A stretch of DNA of 64,000 nucleotides from an uncultured Fibrobacter sp. (GTDB taxonomy: Bacteria > Fibrobacterota > Fibrobacteria > Fibrobacterales > Fibrobacteraceae). The notes beneath the pieces were generated by a model. It worked only from the letters and a program-made list of their open reading frames with translations, was not told the DNA's origin and did not search any database. The stretch spans positions 104,419-168,418 of the forward strand of contig NZ_CAMVDO010000004.1 of assembly GCF_947166265.1 (NCBI RefSeq), in the 5' to 3' direction. Within the stretch, counting starts at the first letter, position 1; each line of letters begins with the position of its first letter. The position numbers and the translations under genes were made by a program. Positions 26,897 through 34,965 of the stretch are shown one piece after another.

Positions 26897-27364
26897 ATGA
26901 AACATCTGATTTCCAAAGAAGGCTTCGAAAAATTCAAGGCGGAATGGGAACACCTTAAATACGTGGAACGCCCCGCCATGATTAACCAAGTGCAAGCCGC
27001 TGCCGCCGAAGGTGACCGCAGCGAAAACGCCGCATACACCTACGGGCGCATGCGCGTCCGCGAAATTGACCGAAGGCTCCGTGAACTAGACCGCATCCTT
27101 GACGGAGCGCAGGTCGTGGAATCGCAGGCAAGCGACGATGGCACCATCCGCTTCGGCGCCACCATCAAAATGAAAGATGTAAAGACCAAGCGCGAACGCA
27201 CCTACAGTATCGTCGGTGAAAAAGAAATCGACCCGTTGCAAGGACGCATCAGCATGAAATCCCCCGTCGGGGAAGCCCTGATGGGAAAAAAGACCGGCGA
27301 CCAGGTGCAAGTACAGGCTCCGAAAGGGTTGATCACTTACGAAATTGTAGAAGTCAAGTACTAG
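26897..27364 (+). CDS. greB: Transcript cleavage factor, GreB-like
   Basis: The start is the ATG at 26897 (155 aa). An upstream in-frame extension would be antisense to the FISUMP gene and is rejected. The N-terminal coiled coil carries the acidic tip in EGDRSENAAY, and the helix RVREIDRRLREL is closer to GreB than to GreA. The C-terminal FKBP-like domain has the SPVGEALMGKKTGDQVQV motif. It inserts into the RNA polymerase secondary channel and stimulates cleavage of backtracked RNA. It is monocistronic; the next 170 bp hold hairpins only. Confidence 0.93.
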   Translation: MKHLISKEGFEKFKAEWEHLKYVERPAMINQVQAAAAEGDRSENAAYTYGRMRVREIDRRLRELDRILDGAQVVESQASDDGTIRFGATIKMKDVKTKRERTYSIVGEKEIDPLQGRISMKSPVGEALMGKKTGDQVQVQAPKGLITYEIVEVKY

Positions 27365-27536
27365 GTATGAGCGCGCTCCCTACGGTCGCTTTGAGGAATG
27401 AGGTCGTTCGTTCCACTCGCTTTGAGAATAACTAATCATGAAAAGCTTGTTATTTTTTATACAATGCCATGCACCTCAAAGGCTCGAAGAGCCATGCTCA
27501 TACCCCAAAGTGCCGTAGGCACGACCTCAAGACCCC
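27365..27536. repeat. Hairpin-rich intergenic element (copy A)
   Basis: TGAGGTCG (27399-27406) is inverted as CGACCTCA (27522-27529), framing short perfect hairpins with 3-nt loops: GGCTC-GAA-GAGCC (27481-27493) and GTGCC-GTA-GGCAC (27510-27522). Bases 27400-27426 match 28881-28907 in 21 of 27 positions. No gene seen. Confidence 0.6.
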
Positions 27537-28340
27537 ATGTTCATCGATACTCATTGCCATATTGATTCCTACGAGCATCACGCGAACGAATCTTTTGATT
27601 CGCTTTTAGCCCGCCTTGCCCACGACCCCGACGAAAACGTTACATTGCCCGAGGCCTTTATTCACGTGGCATGCGACCCGGCTGATTTTGAACGCGGCAA
27701 GGAACTTTCCGAAAAATACCCAAACGTCTACACCGCTTACGGAATCCACCCAGAATACGTCCTTACAGAAACCGCTGAAGACGAGGCGCGCCTTGTCGAA
27801 TACCTCAAGCACCCCAAATGTATCGCCTGTGGGGAATTCGGGCTGGACTACCACTACGACAGGGAGCACCGGGAGCAGCAACTTGTCTTATTCGAGCGTC
27901 ACCTCAAAATCGGAATCGAATCCAACAAGCCTTTGGTCTTGCACCTGCGCGAAGCCGACGAAGACGCCCTCGCCGTCCTTCGCAACGCAGACCTGAACAG
28001 GAAAAACGTCCATGTCCACTGCTTTACGGGTTCACCTGAATTTTGCGAACAAATTCTCGAACTCGGGAACCGCGGGGCAAACATTTTTGTAGGTTTTACG
28101 GGAATCATAACCTTCAAGAACGCCCAGAATGTTCGCGATGCAGCCGCCCTGGTACCCCTAGACCAGATTCTGCTTGAAACAGACTCCCCCTACATGTCCC
28201 CGATTCCTTACCGCGGAAAGCCCTGCCATTCCGGCTACATTCCATATATTGTAAAAGCACTCGCCCAAACAAAGCAAACCTCCGTTGAGGAACTTTACAA
28301 GGTCTGCCGCGCAAACACGAATCGCTGCTACGGAATCTAA
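27537..28340 (+). CDS. tatD: TatD family deoxyribonuclease
   Basis: 267 aa with all canonical motifs: FIDTHCHID (HxH), GEFGLDYHYD (bridging Glu), PLVLHLREA, HCFTGS and ETDSPYMSP. It is a metal-dependent DNase of the amidohydrolase superfamily, acting on 3' ends and in DNA repair or turnover in the cytoplasm. It shows every metal ligand, in contrast to the divergent paralog at 9551. It is followed 42 nt later by a membrane-protein gene that may have its own TATATT box (28347-28352). Confidence 0.93.
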   Translation: MFIDTHCHIDSYEHHANESFDSLLARLAHDPDENVTLPEAFIHVACDPADFERGKELSEKYPNVYTAYGIHPEYVLTETAEDEARLVEYLKHPKCIACGEFGLDYHYDREHREQQLVLFERHLKIGIESNKPLVLHLREADEDALAVLRNADLNRKNVHVHCFTGSPEFCEQILELGNRGANIFVGFTGIITFKNAQNVRDAAALVPLDQILLETDSPYMSPIPYRGKPCHSGYIPYIVKALAQTKQTSVEELYKVCRANTNRCYGI

Positions 28341-28382
28341 TTTTTCTATATTTGCGACCGTCTAAAACACCCCGAGGTATTT

Positions 28383-28847
28383 ATGTTAGATTTTCTCGCC
28401 AACTATTGGCCTTTCATTGTAGCCCTTGTCCTGATCGTGCTCGGCGTATTCGCATTCCGCGGCGTCCGCAAAGCACTCAAGGAAGGCGGTGGTGCATTCA
28501 GCCTTGAAACCATCAAGAAAAACACCGAACCCAACTTTGCCGCCCTCAAGCAAAAGTCCCGTGCCCTTTTGGCCGATGCCGACATGATTTGCGAAGTCAA
28601 GGAAGGTTCGCACCTCGTGGTTCCGAAAAAAGAAGACCTCAAGTTCTTCCGCCGCGCCGTTTCTCAGAAGTACAAGCTTGCCATGTTCCTGGTGCCCGGC
28701 ACCAACAAGGTCGCCTATTTCTTCTGCAAGACCGAACAGGGACTCCGCCGCCGTATCGACAACCTGGTCATCAACCAGAAGTTCCACGAAGGCAAGAAAC
28801 CCTACAACGACATTGCCACCGGCGAAAAGCTGAAATTCCCAAGGTAG
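28383..28847 (+). CDS. Small membrane-anchored protein, unknown function
   Basis: 154 aa. One N-terminal membrane segment (FLANYWPFIVALVLIVLGVFAF), a glycine stretch, then a soluble domain of about 110 residues with many Lys and Phe (EDLKFFRRAVSQKYKLAMF, VAYFFCKTEQGLRRRIDN). No catalytic motif is visible. Orientation is probably with the soluble part in the cytoplasm, by the positive-inside rule (RGVRKALK after the helix). It lies between tatD and the helicase, flanked on both sides by related hairpin-rich elements. Confidence 0.72.
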   Translation: MLDFLANYWPFIVALVLIVLGVFAFRGVRKALKEGGGAFSLETIKKNTEPNFAALKQKSRALLADADMICEVKEGSHLVVPKKEDLKFFRRAVSQKYKLAMFLVPGTNKVAYFFCKTEQGLRRRIDNLVINQKFHEGKKPYNDIATGEKLKFPR

Positions 28848-29009
28848 TAGCGAGCACGGCGCAAAGCGCCTCTGAGCTATGAGGCCGCTCATTTCATTCG
28901 CTCTGAGCAAAAGCACCGAAGGTGCAATTATTAAACCCAAAGGTTTCTTTCAAGAAACCGGACTCACACCTCAAAGCGACCCATTAGGGGAGCGACCTCA
29001 CGCCTCAAT
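28848..29009. repeat. Hairpin-rich intergenic element (copy B)
   Basis: Contains GGCGC-AAA-GCGCC (28858-28870), GCACC-GAA-GGTGC (28913-28925) and GGTTTCTT/AAGAAACC (28942-28959). The outer arms GAGGCCGCTC (28881-28890) and GAGCGACCTC are an imperfect inverted pair. Related to copy A at 27365-27536. No gene seen. Confidence 0.6.
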
Positions 29010-31790
29010 ATGAATTACAAAGATTTAGCCCTCGCAGAAGAAGAAGGTAAACTGGAAGCCGCAATCGCGGCTTCTCGCAATTTATTGATAGAAGCACCGA
29101 CCGGCTCGGGCAAGTCGCTATTTATCCCCTACTTTTTAAGCAAGCACAGCAAGGGCCGCGTCGTCGTACTGCAGCCCCGCCGCATTGCGGCACTCGCGCT
29201 TGCGCAATTTTCGGCAAAGCTCCACGGAGAAAGCTGTGGCAAGACCGTCGGCTACCAGTTTAGGCAAGACAGTTGCAAAAGCGCAGACACGCGAATTCTT
29301 TTCCAAACCTACGGAAACTTTCTGCAAGAACTGCTGCATGGCAAGCTTGATGCCGACTGGATTGTGTTCGACGAATACCACGAACGCAAGGCCGACATGG
29401 ACCTGCTGTTTGCGTTCTTTAGACGAGAGGACGCTCGCAAGCTCGCTACAGACGAGAGACAAGCTCACCAACCGAGTAAGGTCCCTGAGCCTGCCGAAGG
29501 GCCGAAAGGCGAAGGATCTGGGTATCAAAGCCCACGTGTGAGCCAGAGCGACCAAGCGGAAGCTGGTCGTGGAGGCGAGAGTGAGGCGACATCACATTGC
29601 TTTAGTAACAATAGAGCCGAACGGCCACGTATCGCAGTGATGTCAGCGGCGCTGAACCGCGAAGAACTCGAAACGGTTCTCGGCGTCAAATGTTTAAGCC
29701 TCGGCCACCCGCTCTACCCCGTCCAGATTATCAACCAGACTCCGGCCACGGGAACATCGCTTGTTTCGGGCGTCGGACTTGATGTCGAAGTGGTGCGGGC
29801 GCTCCGCACACTGTACCGCAACAACATCTGGCAGACGACGCTGGTGTTCCTACCGGGCAAAGCAGAAATCGCACGTTGCCACACCGCCGCCGCCGAAGCC
29901 TTAGGCAACAACTGTGCCGAATTCCTGGAACTCTACGGCGGGCAAGACCGCGAAACACAAGACCGCATCTTCGAAGTTACCGAACGCCCCCGCGTCATTT
30001 TCACCACGAACATCGCCGAGACCTCCATCACCGTGCCGAACGTGACAGGCGTCGTAGACAGCGGCATAGAACGCGTGAGTTTGTATGACGACAGCGAAAA
30101 GGTGAATGTACTGCGCACACTCCCGATTTCGATGCAGAACGCCATTCAGCGCAGCGGACGTAGCGGACGTACGCAGAATGGCTGTGCCATTCGCCTATGG
30201 AGCGAAGAAAGCGAAAAACGCATGCCTACGGGAATCGTACCCGAGGTACTGCAGATAGAACCGTCGGAACTGTTGCTGCAAAAAGCGGCGCTAGAATCCA
30301 TGGACCCTATCCCTGCCAGCACTGTGGTTCGACAAGCTCACCAACCGTGCAAGGTCCCTGAGCCTGCCGAAGGGACGAAGGGACCGAAGTCGAGGGATCG
30401 AATAACACTCCCCACGGCGATTCCGGAAGTACGCGAAAAGACGGCGACAGCTCTCCTCGAAAAATTCGGAATGCTCCAAGATGGTTCCATCACCACACTC
30501 GGACTCAAGGCTATCCGCACACCGATTTCGAACATTCCCCTCGCGCTGCTCCTCGCATCGGCCCAAAGCAAGACTGACCTCCCCGACATGCTCCTTGCCG
30601 CACTCGCCTGGATTCACTCCGGCACCGAATTCCTGCAAAAGTCAAAAGTCGCCTACGACATTCTGACGTTAGCAAGCGACACGTTATCGAAAGCCGTAAA
30701 TGCACCTAGAGAAGTCTCTTTCACGCTAAGGCAGCTGCGTGATTACAGGGACGCGCTATCCGCAGGCACGGGAGCGACAAGCGACGCGCAGGGAGCGCAA
30801 TCATTCACCTGCAAACAGTTGCTCAAGGCATTCCCCGACAGGCTCGCCACACCGAGCGGCAACGCATACAAGCTCGCAAACCAAAATGTGATTCGCCTGC
30901 AGGTTACGGAGCAGCCTTACGCCATTCTTGCCCTCAGCATGCTACGCACCGGCACCACCAAGTCGGAACTCAAGGTCAACCTTTACGCCCCCATTTCACA
31001 AGAGATGCTCGGCGATGAAGAAGCCAAGACCCGCTACGAGCTCCTGTGGCGCAGTGGACAAGAACGATTCATCGGTGTAGAAATCAACGAATCCGAAAAC
31101 GCCGATGGTACCACCACGGAACTTTCTCGCAAAGAAATCCTCACGCAAGAAGCATCCCCAAAGATTCTCGAAGAACTCAAGAAACTCACCGTCGATGCCT
31201 GGCGCGAAAAAATCGAGAAAGAAAACTGGAGCGGAAAATTTCTGACCGAATCGGTACAGACGCAGCTTATCAAGATGCGCCTTGCCGCCAAGCTCTACCC
31301 CGAATACGGGCTCCCCGAATTCAACGAAGAAGATATGGAACTCATCTTCGACGAATTCGCTAGCGGAAAATTCCTGCTCCGCGACATTAACGAAGACCGT
31401 TACAGAAACATCGTCGAAGATTACTTTGGCAAGTCCATGCTGCAGTGGCTCGGGAAAACATTCCCCGACCATTACATGCTCCCGAACGGCAAACGCGCCC
31501 GTTACAGCTACCAAGAAGTTGCCGTAACCGACGACGGAAAATCCGTACAAAGCATCGAAGGTGTTCTCGTCGAAATTTCTGCCCGCATCGAAGACTTGAT
31601 GCAGCTCCGCGGCGAACACAAGATTGCAGACGGCAAGCTCAAGGTGCGCTACGATATTCTGGCACCGAACTTCCGCACCATTCAAAAGACATGGGATTTA
31701 ACGGGATTCTGGCAGAATACCTACGCCGAAGTGCGAAAGGAACTCCGAGGCCGCTATCCGAAACATCCGTGGCCAGAGCAAGTTATTTGA
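29010..31790 (+). CDS. hrpB: HrpB-type DEAH ATP-dependent helicase with two repeat-encoded insertions
   Basis: 926 aa, longer than the usual 800-850. Motif I APTGSGKS (about 30-37), motif II DEYH at Asp121, motif III altered to SAAL, TNIAETSITVP, and motif VI QRSGRSGRT. The C-terminal half has the HrpB-specific region ending PKHPWPEQV. Between motifs II and III lie about 60 extra residues including RQAHQPSKVPEPAEG; near residue 441, after motif VI, lies RQAHQPCKVPEPAEG. Both are encoded by copies of the intergenic REP-like element and are read in frame. HrpB is an RNA-helicase-like protein of unclear role. The insertions are at surface-loop positions, so function may survive. Confidence 0.9.
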   Translation: MNYKDLALAEEEGKLEAAIAASRNLLIEAPTGSGKSLFIPYFLSKHSKGRVVVLQPRRIAALALAQFSAKLHGESCGKTVGYQFRQDSCKSADTRILFQTYGNFLQELLHGKLDADWIVFDEYHERKADMDLLFAFFRREDARKLATDERQAHQPSKVPEPAEGPKGEGSGYQSPRVSQSDQAEAGRGGESEATSHCFSNNRAERPRIAVMSAALNREELETVLGVKCLSLGHPLYPVQIINQTPATGTSLVSGVGLDVEVVRALRTLYRNNIWQTTLVFLPGKAEIARCHTAAAEALGNNCAEFLELYGGQDRETQDRIFEVTERPRVIFTTNIAETSITVPNVTGVVDSGIERVSLYDDSEKVNVLRTLPISMQNAIQRSGRSGRTQNGCAIRLWSEESEKRMPTGIVPEVLQIEPSELLLQKAALESMDPIPASTVVRQAHQPCKVPEPAEGTKGPKSRDRITLPTAIPEVREKTATALLEKFGMLQDGSITTLGLKAIRTPISNIPLALLLASAQSKTDLPDMLLAALAWIHSGTEFLQKSKVAYDILTLASDTLSKAVNAPREVSFTLRQLRDYRDALSAGTGATSDAQGAQSFTCKQLLKAFPDRLATPSGNAYKLANQNVIRLQVTEQPYAILALSMLRTGTTKSELKVNLYAPISQEMLGDEEAKTRYELLWRSGQERFIGVEINESENADGTTTELSRKEILTQEASPKILEELKKLTVDAWREKIEKENWSGKFLTESVQTQLIKMRLAAKLYPEYGLPEFNEEDMELIFDEFASGKFLLRDINEDRYRNIVEDYFGKSMLQWLGKTFPDHYMLPNGKRARYSYQEVAVTDDGKSVQSIEGVLVEISARIEDLMQLRGEHKIADGKLKVRYDILAPNFRTIQKTWDLTGFWQNTYAEVRKELRGRYPKHPWPEQVI
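29458..29501. repeat. REP-like element in frame inside hrpB (insertion 1)
   Basis: 44 nt matching 30331-30374 in 42 positions; its last 32 nt equal the minus strand of 5973-6004 exactly. It is followed to about 29600 by further repeat-like DNA with a CGACCA/TGGTCG inverted pair (29549-29569), so the whole extra segment is about 170 nt. Confidence 0.85.
30325..30412. repeat. REP-like element in frame inside hrpB (insertion 2)
   Basis: TTCGACAAGCTCACCAACCG...GGTCCCTGAGCCTGCCGAAG...CGAAGTCGAGGGATCGAA: the complete palindrome including the outer GTTCGA/TCGAGGGATC arms. Encodes RQAHQPCKVPEPAEGTKG without a stop or shift. Confidence 0.85.
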
Positions 31791-31797
31791 GCCTAGA

Positions 31798-31893
31798 GAT
31801 CCATCGACTCCGTTCACCTCACCCCTTTGTTTCAGCCCTTCGGCAGGCTCAGGGACCTTATACCAGCCCCCTCTTCGAGGGTTCAGGATGACG
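31798..31893. repeat. REP-like element between hrpB and the convergent gene
   Basis: GAGATCCATCGACTCCG...CCCTTCGGCAGGCTCAGGGA...CTTCGAGGGTTCAGGATGAC, same order of words as in the FISUMP signal-peptide copy at 12662-12725. Confidence 0.8.
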
Positions 31894-33444
31894 TCACTTT
31901 ACCGTATAGATCGTCAGGGTTTTGCTGTACTCGTAGCCAACAACAAGGAGCGCCTGGTCGGCAAGCGGGCTTTTATCGGCCGGAATAAACAGGATTCCTT
32001 CGGGGCCCCTATCTAGCGGATCCAAATAGAAATCAATTAACTTAGGTGCTTTAGGTTCCGTAATATCGAAAACGGCGACACCGCTCGAACGTTCGAGGCC
32101 CGCAAACGCATAGCGACGCGCGCCCACTTCACCCACCGTCACATTTTCCGGTTCGCACCCTTTATCGGAACTGCGCTTGTCCATCTTGACTTTGCCTTTC
32201 TTGGAATTCCAATTGAAATAATCCGGGGCAATTTTTGCCAAGGCACGTTCAAACATTTCACCGGAATCCCAGAGGAGTTTACCCGTTTCGCCATCGAAAA
32301 CGCTTATCGAACGGGTGCCGAACGTATAGGCATAAGGGCATTTGCCATTATGGGTTCTGTACTTTCCTACATCGCAACGTTCCAGCGAGCTAACCGTAAG
32401 ATCCTTCAACTGAGCCGTCATCGATTCCGTAAAAACGGCTTCGTCTAAACGGCCCTGTTTCACGAGTTCCGGCAACGCCACAGCGTCAGTCCAACCCTCG
32501 TAATCATTCACAGGGGCACCTTCATTTGCCGTCAACACGAAATGCCTATCCCCCGCCGTAAACGACGCTATACCATCGGGCTGCCTTAAGCCTCGCAACG
32601 GGTAATAATTCTTGATATCAATCTTTCCATCGCTCACCGCGTCAATCGCAAAACCGGCCCTGGAGTGGTCCACAAATCCGAGCGGGAACACCTTCGTCAC
32701 TTTCTTTGCGGCAACATCCAATACCGCAATGGCGTTGTTTTCTTGCAAGCTCACCCACGCCAATTTAGAATCGTCGGATACCGTGATGTATTCCGGTTCC
32801 AGCGACTTCACAAAGCCCTGCGTTCCAGGAGCGCGAACTCCAGCGGCCATCAATTTTGCAGAATCAAGATGATTGAATCGAGCGACCGTGAGTTCGGCGT
32901 TTTTCCACAATTCGGCATCCGTTTTAGGCACCGACAAAATCGCGACACCGCCTTCGGGATCTTCGGAAAAGTCCTTACTCGGCGACCCTTCGCAGGCCAC
33001 CAGCAAATTTTTTCCGTCAGGCGTAAACTTAATCATATCCGGCTGGCTACACACCTTGTAGAGCCCAAGAACCTCAAGGCTATCGGCATAGCGCATCACC
33101 TGCACCTGCCCATCCTTCCATTCCTCATCTTCGAGCATCGAGACCGCTACCAAATCACCGTAAACCGTCACGCTAGAGGCGTTCCCCGGAATCGCCTTTT
33201 CTGCAATTTTTTTCGGGAGGCCCGGGTTTTTCAAGTCTATAATTTCTACAACTTTTTCATCTCCGACCACAAACAGCATATTTTTTTCGGGCATGAACGC
33301 CGAAATTTCAGCCGTTTTTATAGAGATACTCGAAAGGGGCGCAAGCACACTCCCCCACTGGAAAGGCCCTGCCTGCACGGCATTTTTAGCAAAACAAAAG
33401 CCCGCAAACAAAAGCAGGCTTCCACACAGCGCAAATTTATTCAT
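31894..33444 (-). CDS. Secreted choice-of-anchor I (beta-propeller) protein
   Basis: 516 aa. Signal peptide MNKFALCGSLLLFAGFCFA. The mature part has repeated propeller-like blades (VVEIIDLKNPGLPKKI, DLVAVSMLEDEE, GYEYSKTLTIYTV) and the motifs FTPDGKNLLVACEGSP, LTANEGAPVNDYEGWTDA and AFAGLERSSGVAVFDITEP. These are typical of the choice-of-anchor I family, related to extracellular alkaline-phosphatase-associated propellers. The enzymatic role is not known. It starts after GAGGTG 3 nt before ATG and lies 19 nt behind the coiled-coil gene, so they form a two-gene unit. Confidence 0.82.
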   Translation of the reverse strand: MNKFALCGSLLLFAGFCFAKNAVQAGPFQWGSVLAPLSSISIKTAEISAFMPEKNMLFVVGDEKVVEIIDLKNPGLPKKIAEKAIPGNASSVTVYGDLVAVSMLEDEEWKDGQVQVMRYADSLEVLGLYKVCSQPDMIKFTPDGKNLLVACEGSPSKDFSEDPEGGVAILSVPKTDAELWKNAELTVARFNHLDSAKLMAAGVRAPGTQGFVKSLEPEYITVSDDSKLAWVSLQENNAIAVLDVAAKKVTKVFPLGFVDHSRAGFAIDAVSDGKIDIKNYYPLRGLRQPDGIASFTAGDRHFVLTANEGAPVNDYEGWTDAVALPELVKQGRLDEAVFTESMTAQLKDLTVSSLERCDVGKYRTHNGKCPYAYTFGTRSISVFDGETGKLLWDSGEMFERALAKIAPDYFNWNSKKGKVKMDKRSSDKGCEPENVTVGEVGARRYAFAGLERSSGVAVFDITEPKAPKLIDFYLDPLDRGPEGILFIPADKSPLADQALLVVGYEYSKTLTIYTVK

Positions 33445-33463
33445 CTACACCTCAACGTGTCGG

Positions 33464-33883
33464 TTACTTCATGATAAGCCACATAATCAGGAGGCCGATT
33501 CCAATGCCCCCCAAAAAAGAAGACGACGTCATCATCGCAGCGGCCCTGCGGTCTTTATCGTCATTTTCTTTTTTCTTTTCGTTTACGCCAATCGAGACAC
33601 TCAGGGCCTGAGCGCACATTTCGTTATCTTTCTTGACCGTATTGTAGCTTTTTTCCCAGTTTTCGCTTTTCGCCTTTTCGGAATCAATAACGGCGCGCAA
33701 GGAATCCTTTTCAAGAGTACAGGCGTCATTTTGCACCTGCATTACACTATCGCGTAGGGCGATTTCCTGTTTCAACTCCGTTTCCGCAGTCGAAGTCTGA
33801 GAAGGCTCTACAACATCTTCGGCCAAAGCGACCGAACCACAGAATGCAAGAGAAAGTACAAGAATCCTAAACAAACGCATCAT
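33464..33883 (-). CDS. Small exported coiled-coil protein with C-terminal membrane segment
   Basis: 139 aa. Signal peptide (MMRLFRILVLSLAFCGSVALA), a helical, coiled-coil-like stretch of about 75 residues (QEIALRDSVMQVQNDACTLEKD, two Cys) and a C-terminal hydrophobic segment (FLGGIGIGLLIMWLIMK). It is not a family I know. It would be a periplasmic rod anchored at its C-terminus. It leads the operon with the propeller protein. Confidence 0.65.
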   Translation of the reverse strand: MMRLFRILVLSLAFCGSVALAEDVVEPSQTSTAETELKQEIALRDSVMQVQNDACTLEKDSLRAVIDSEKAKSENWEKSYNTVKKDNEMCAQALSVSIGVNEKKKENDDKDRRAAAMMTSSSFLGGIGIGLLIMWLIMK

Positions 33884-33889
33884 AATTCA

Positions 33890-33895
33890 AATATA
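33890..33895 (-). promoter_or_regulatory. TATATT box 6 nt before ATG
   Basis: On the minus strand TATATT-TGAATT-ATG with no ribosome site. Confidence 0.45.
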
Positions 33896-33924
33896 CAAAA
33901 CACAATGAATAATGAAAAATAAAA

Positions 33925-33956
33925 AATGAATAATGCCGTTAAAAACATTATTCATT
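33925..33956. terminator. AT-rich hairpin, possible terminator of the upstream minus-strand gene
   Basis: Perfect 11-bp stem AATGAATAATG (33925-33935) / CATTATTCATT (33946-33956). It is AT-rich and lies between two minus-strand genes; more palindromes (TTCGAATTTCGAA) lie at 33970-33985. Confidence 0.4.
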
Positions 33957-34004
33957 CTTAATTGTTATTTTCGAATTTCGAAATCCGAATTCCGAACTTT
34001 TAAT

Positions 34005-34946
34005 TTACCTCGGTAATTCGACCTGCTTTTTCCAGCGGCCATCTAGCCCCTTCACGTAGTAAACTCCGGGCACAAGGGGTTCACCGGCTTTCACCCTGGA
34101 ACCGTCAAGTCTGCGAATCTCGCGAGACTCCCCAAAAATACGCGGAGCCATTTCTACCCTGCCGATAGCCGTAGATTCCTCAGAACTGCTGCTTTCTTCG
34201 GCTTCCGAAGAACTCGATTCAATTTCAATCTTATTGACATCCATCAAGACGCTACGGAGAACCTGAACCTGCACCTTGGACACCGTATCAGGAATACCCA
34301 AAGCCTTGATCACCGCCGCAACCACTTCAGCGGAATCAAGGCGATTAGACATCGCCGTGTAAGTGTTGATGATAACGTTATCTCCGTCGGGCACGTTCTC
34401 CTTATACAAGGCAAGAGCGTTCCAGGTTTCAAAATTGAATTCGAACGTTCTGGACACCATCAGCTCTTTCGACGAGAACGAAAGTTCATCCGGGAATTCA
34501 CCCTTCCTGATCGCCAAGACGTTGTACGAATTAGACGGATCAAGACCGGGAAGCTGGTTGATGTTCACATCCATAATCAGCGAACTGTAACCCGTTTCCA
34601 AAACCGAGCCCCAGGCTTTTTTAGAAGAACTCCATTCGCCAAAACGATAATCAAGACCGCTCAAAGCGCTGCAGGTTGCCGTAATGGAATCCTGAATTTT
34701 CAGATTCGCGCCCGCAAACAGGGGCTTTACCGAATTGAAATCCTTATGGCGAACCGTCTTTACCGAATCCGCCTCCTTGAAATCCTTCGAACCATACCAA
34801 AGCGTTTCTTCAATATAGGCAAGCTTCAGATTCACCTGCGGTGTTTTCGATGTCGGCAAAGAATCGCAGATATTGCGGATGTACGTTTCGTCTGCAAAGG
34901 AAAAAGCCATTGCAGCCAAAACGACTAAAGAGATTTTTTTGAACAT
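34005..34946 (-). CDS. Secreted protein with Ser-rich linker and C-terminal sorting-like tail
   Basis: 313 aa; ribosome site AAAGGAG. Signal peptide MFKKISLVVLAAMAFSFA. The central region is beta-rich and unrecognised. A linker (ESSSSEAEESSSSEES, about 243-258) of the kind common in Fibrobacter secreted proteins precedes a C-terminal module of about 50 residues. That module, RRLDGSRVKAGEPLVPGVYYV...KKQVELPR, resembles type IX secretion sorting tails (D-x-x-GR-V ... PGVYFV ... KKV). I infer cell-surface or secreted location. Function unknown. Confidence 0.7.
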   Translation of the reverse strand: MFKKISLVVLAAMAFSFADETYIRNICDSLPTSKTPQVNLKLAYIEETLWYGSKDFKEADSVKTVRHKDFNSVKPLFAGANLKIQDSITATCSALSGLDYRFGEWSSSKKAWGSVLETGYSSLIMDVNINQLPGLDPSNSYNVLAIRKGEFPDELSFSSKELMVSRTFEFNFETWNALALYKENVPDGDNVIINTYTAMSNRLDSAEVVAAVIKALGIPDTVSKVQVQVLRSVLMDVNKIEIESSSSEAEESSSSEESTAIGRVEMAPRIFGESREIRRLDGSRVKAGEPLVPGVYYVKGLDGRWKKQVELPR

Positions 34947-34965
34947 TTTGATTCTCCTTTTTATT

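Noticed and set aside
26851..27039. Upstream extension of FISUMP paralog 2 to 27039
   Set aside because: It would overlap greB and place residues before a normal lipoprotein signal peptide that begins at 26850.
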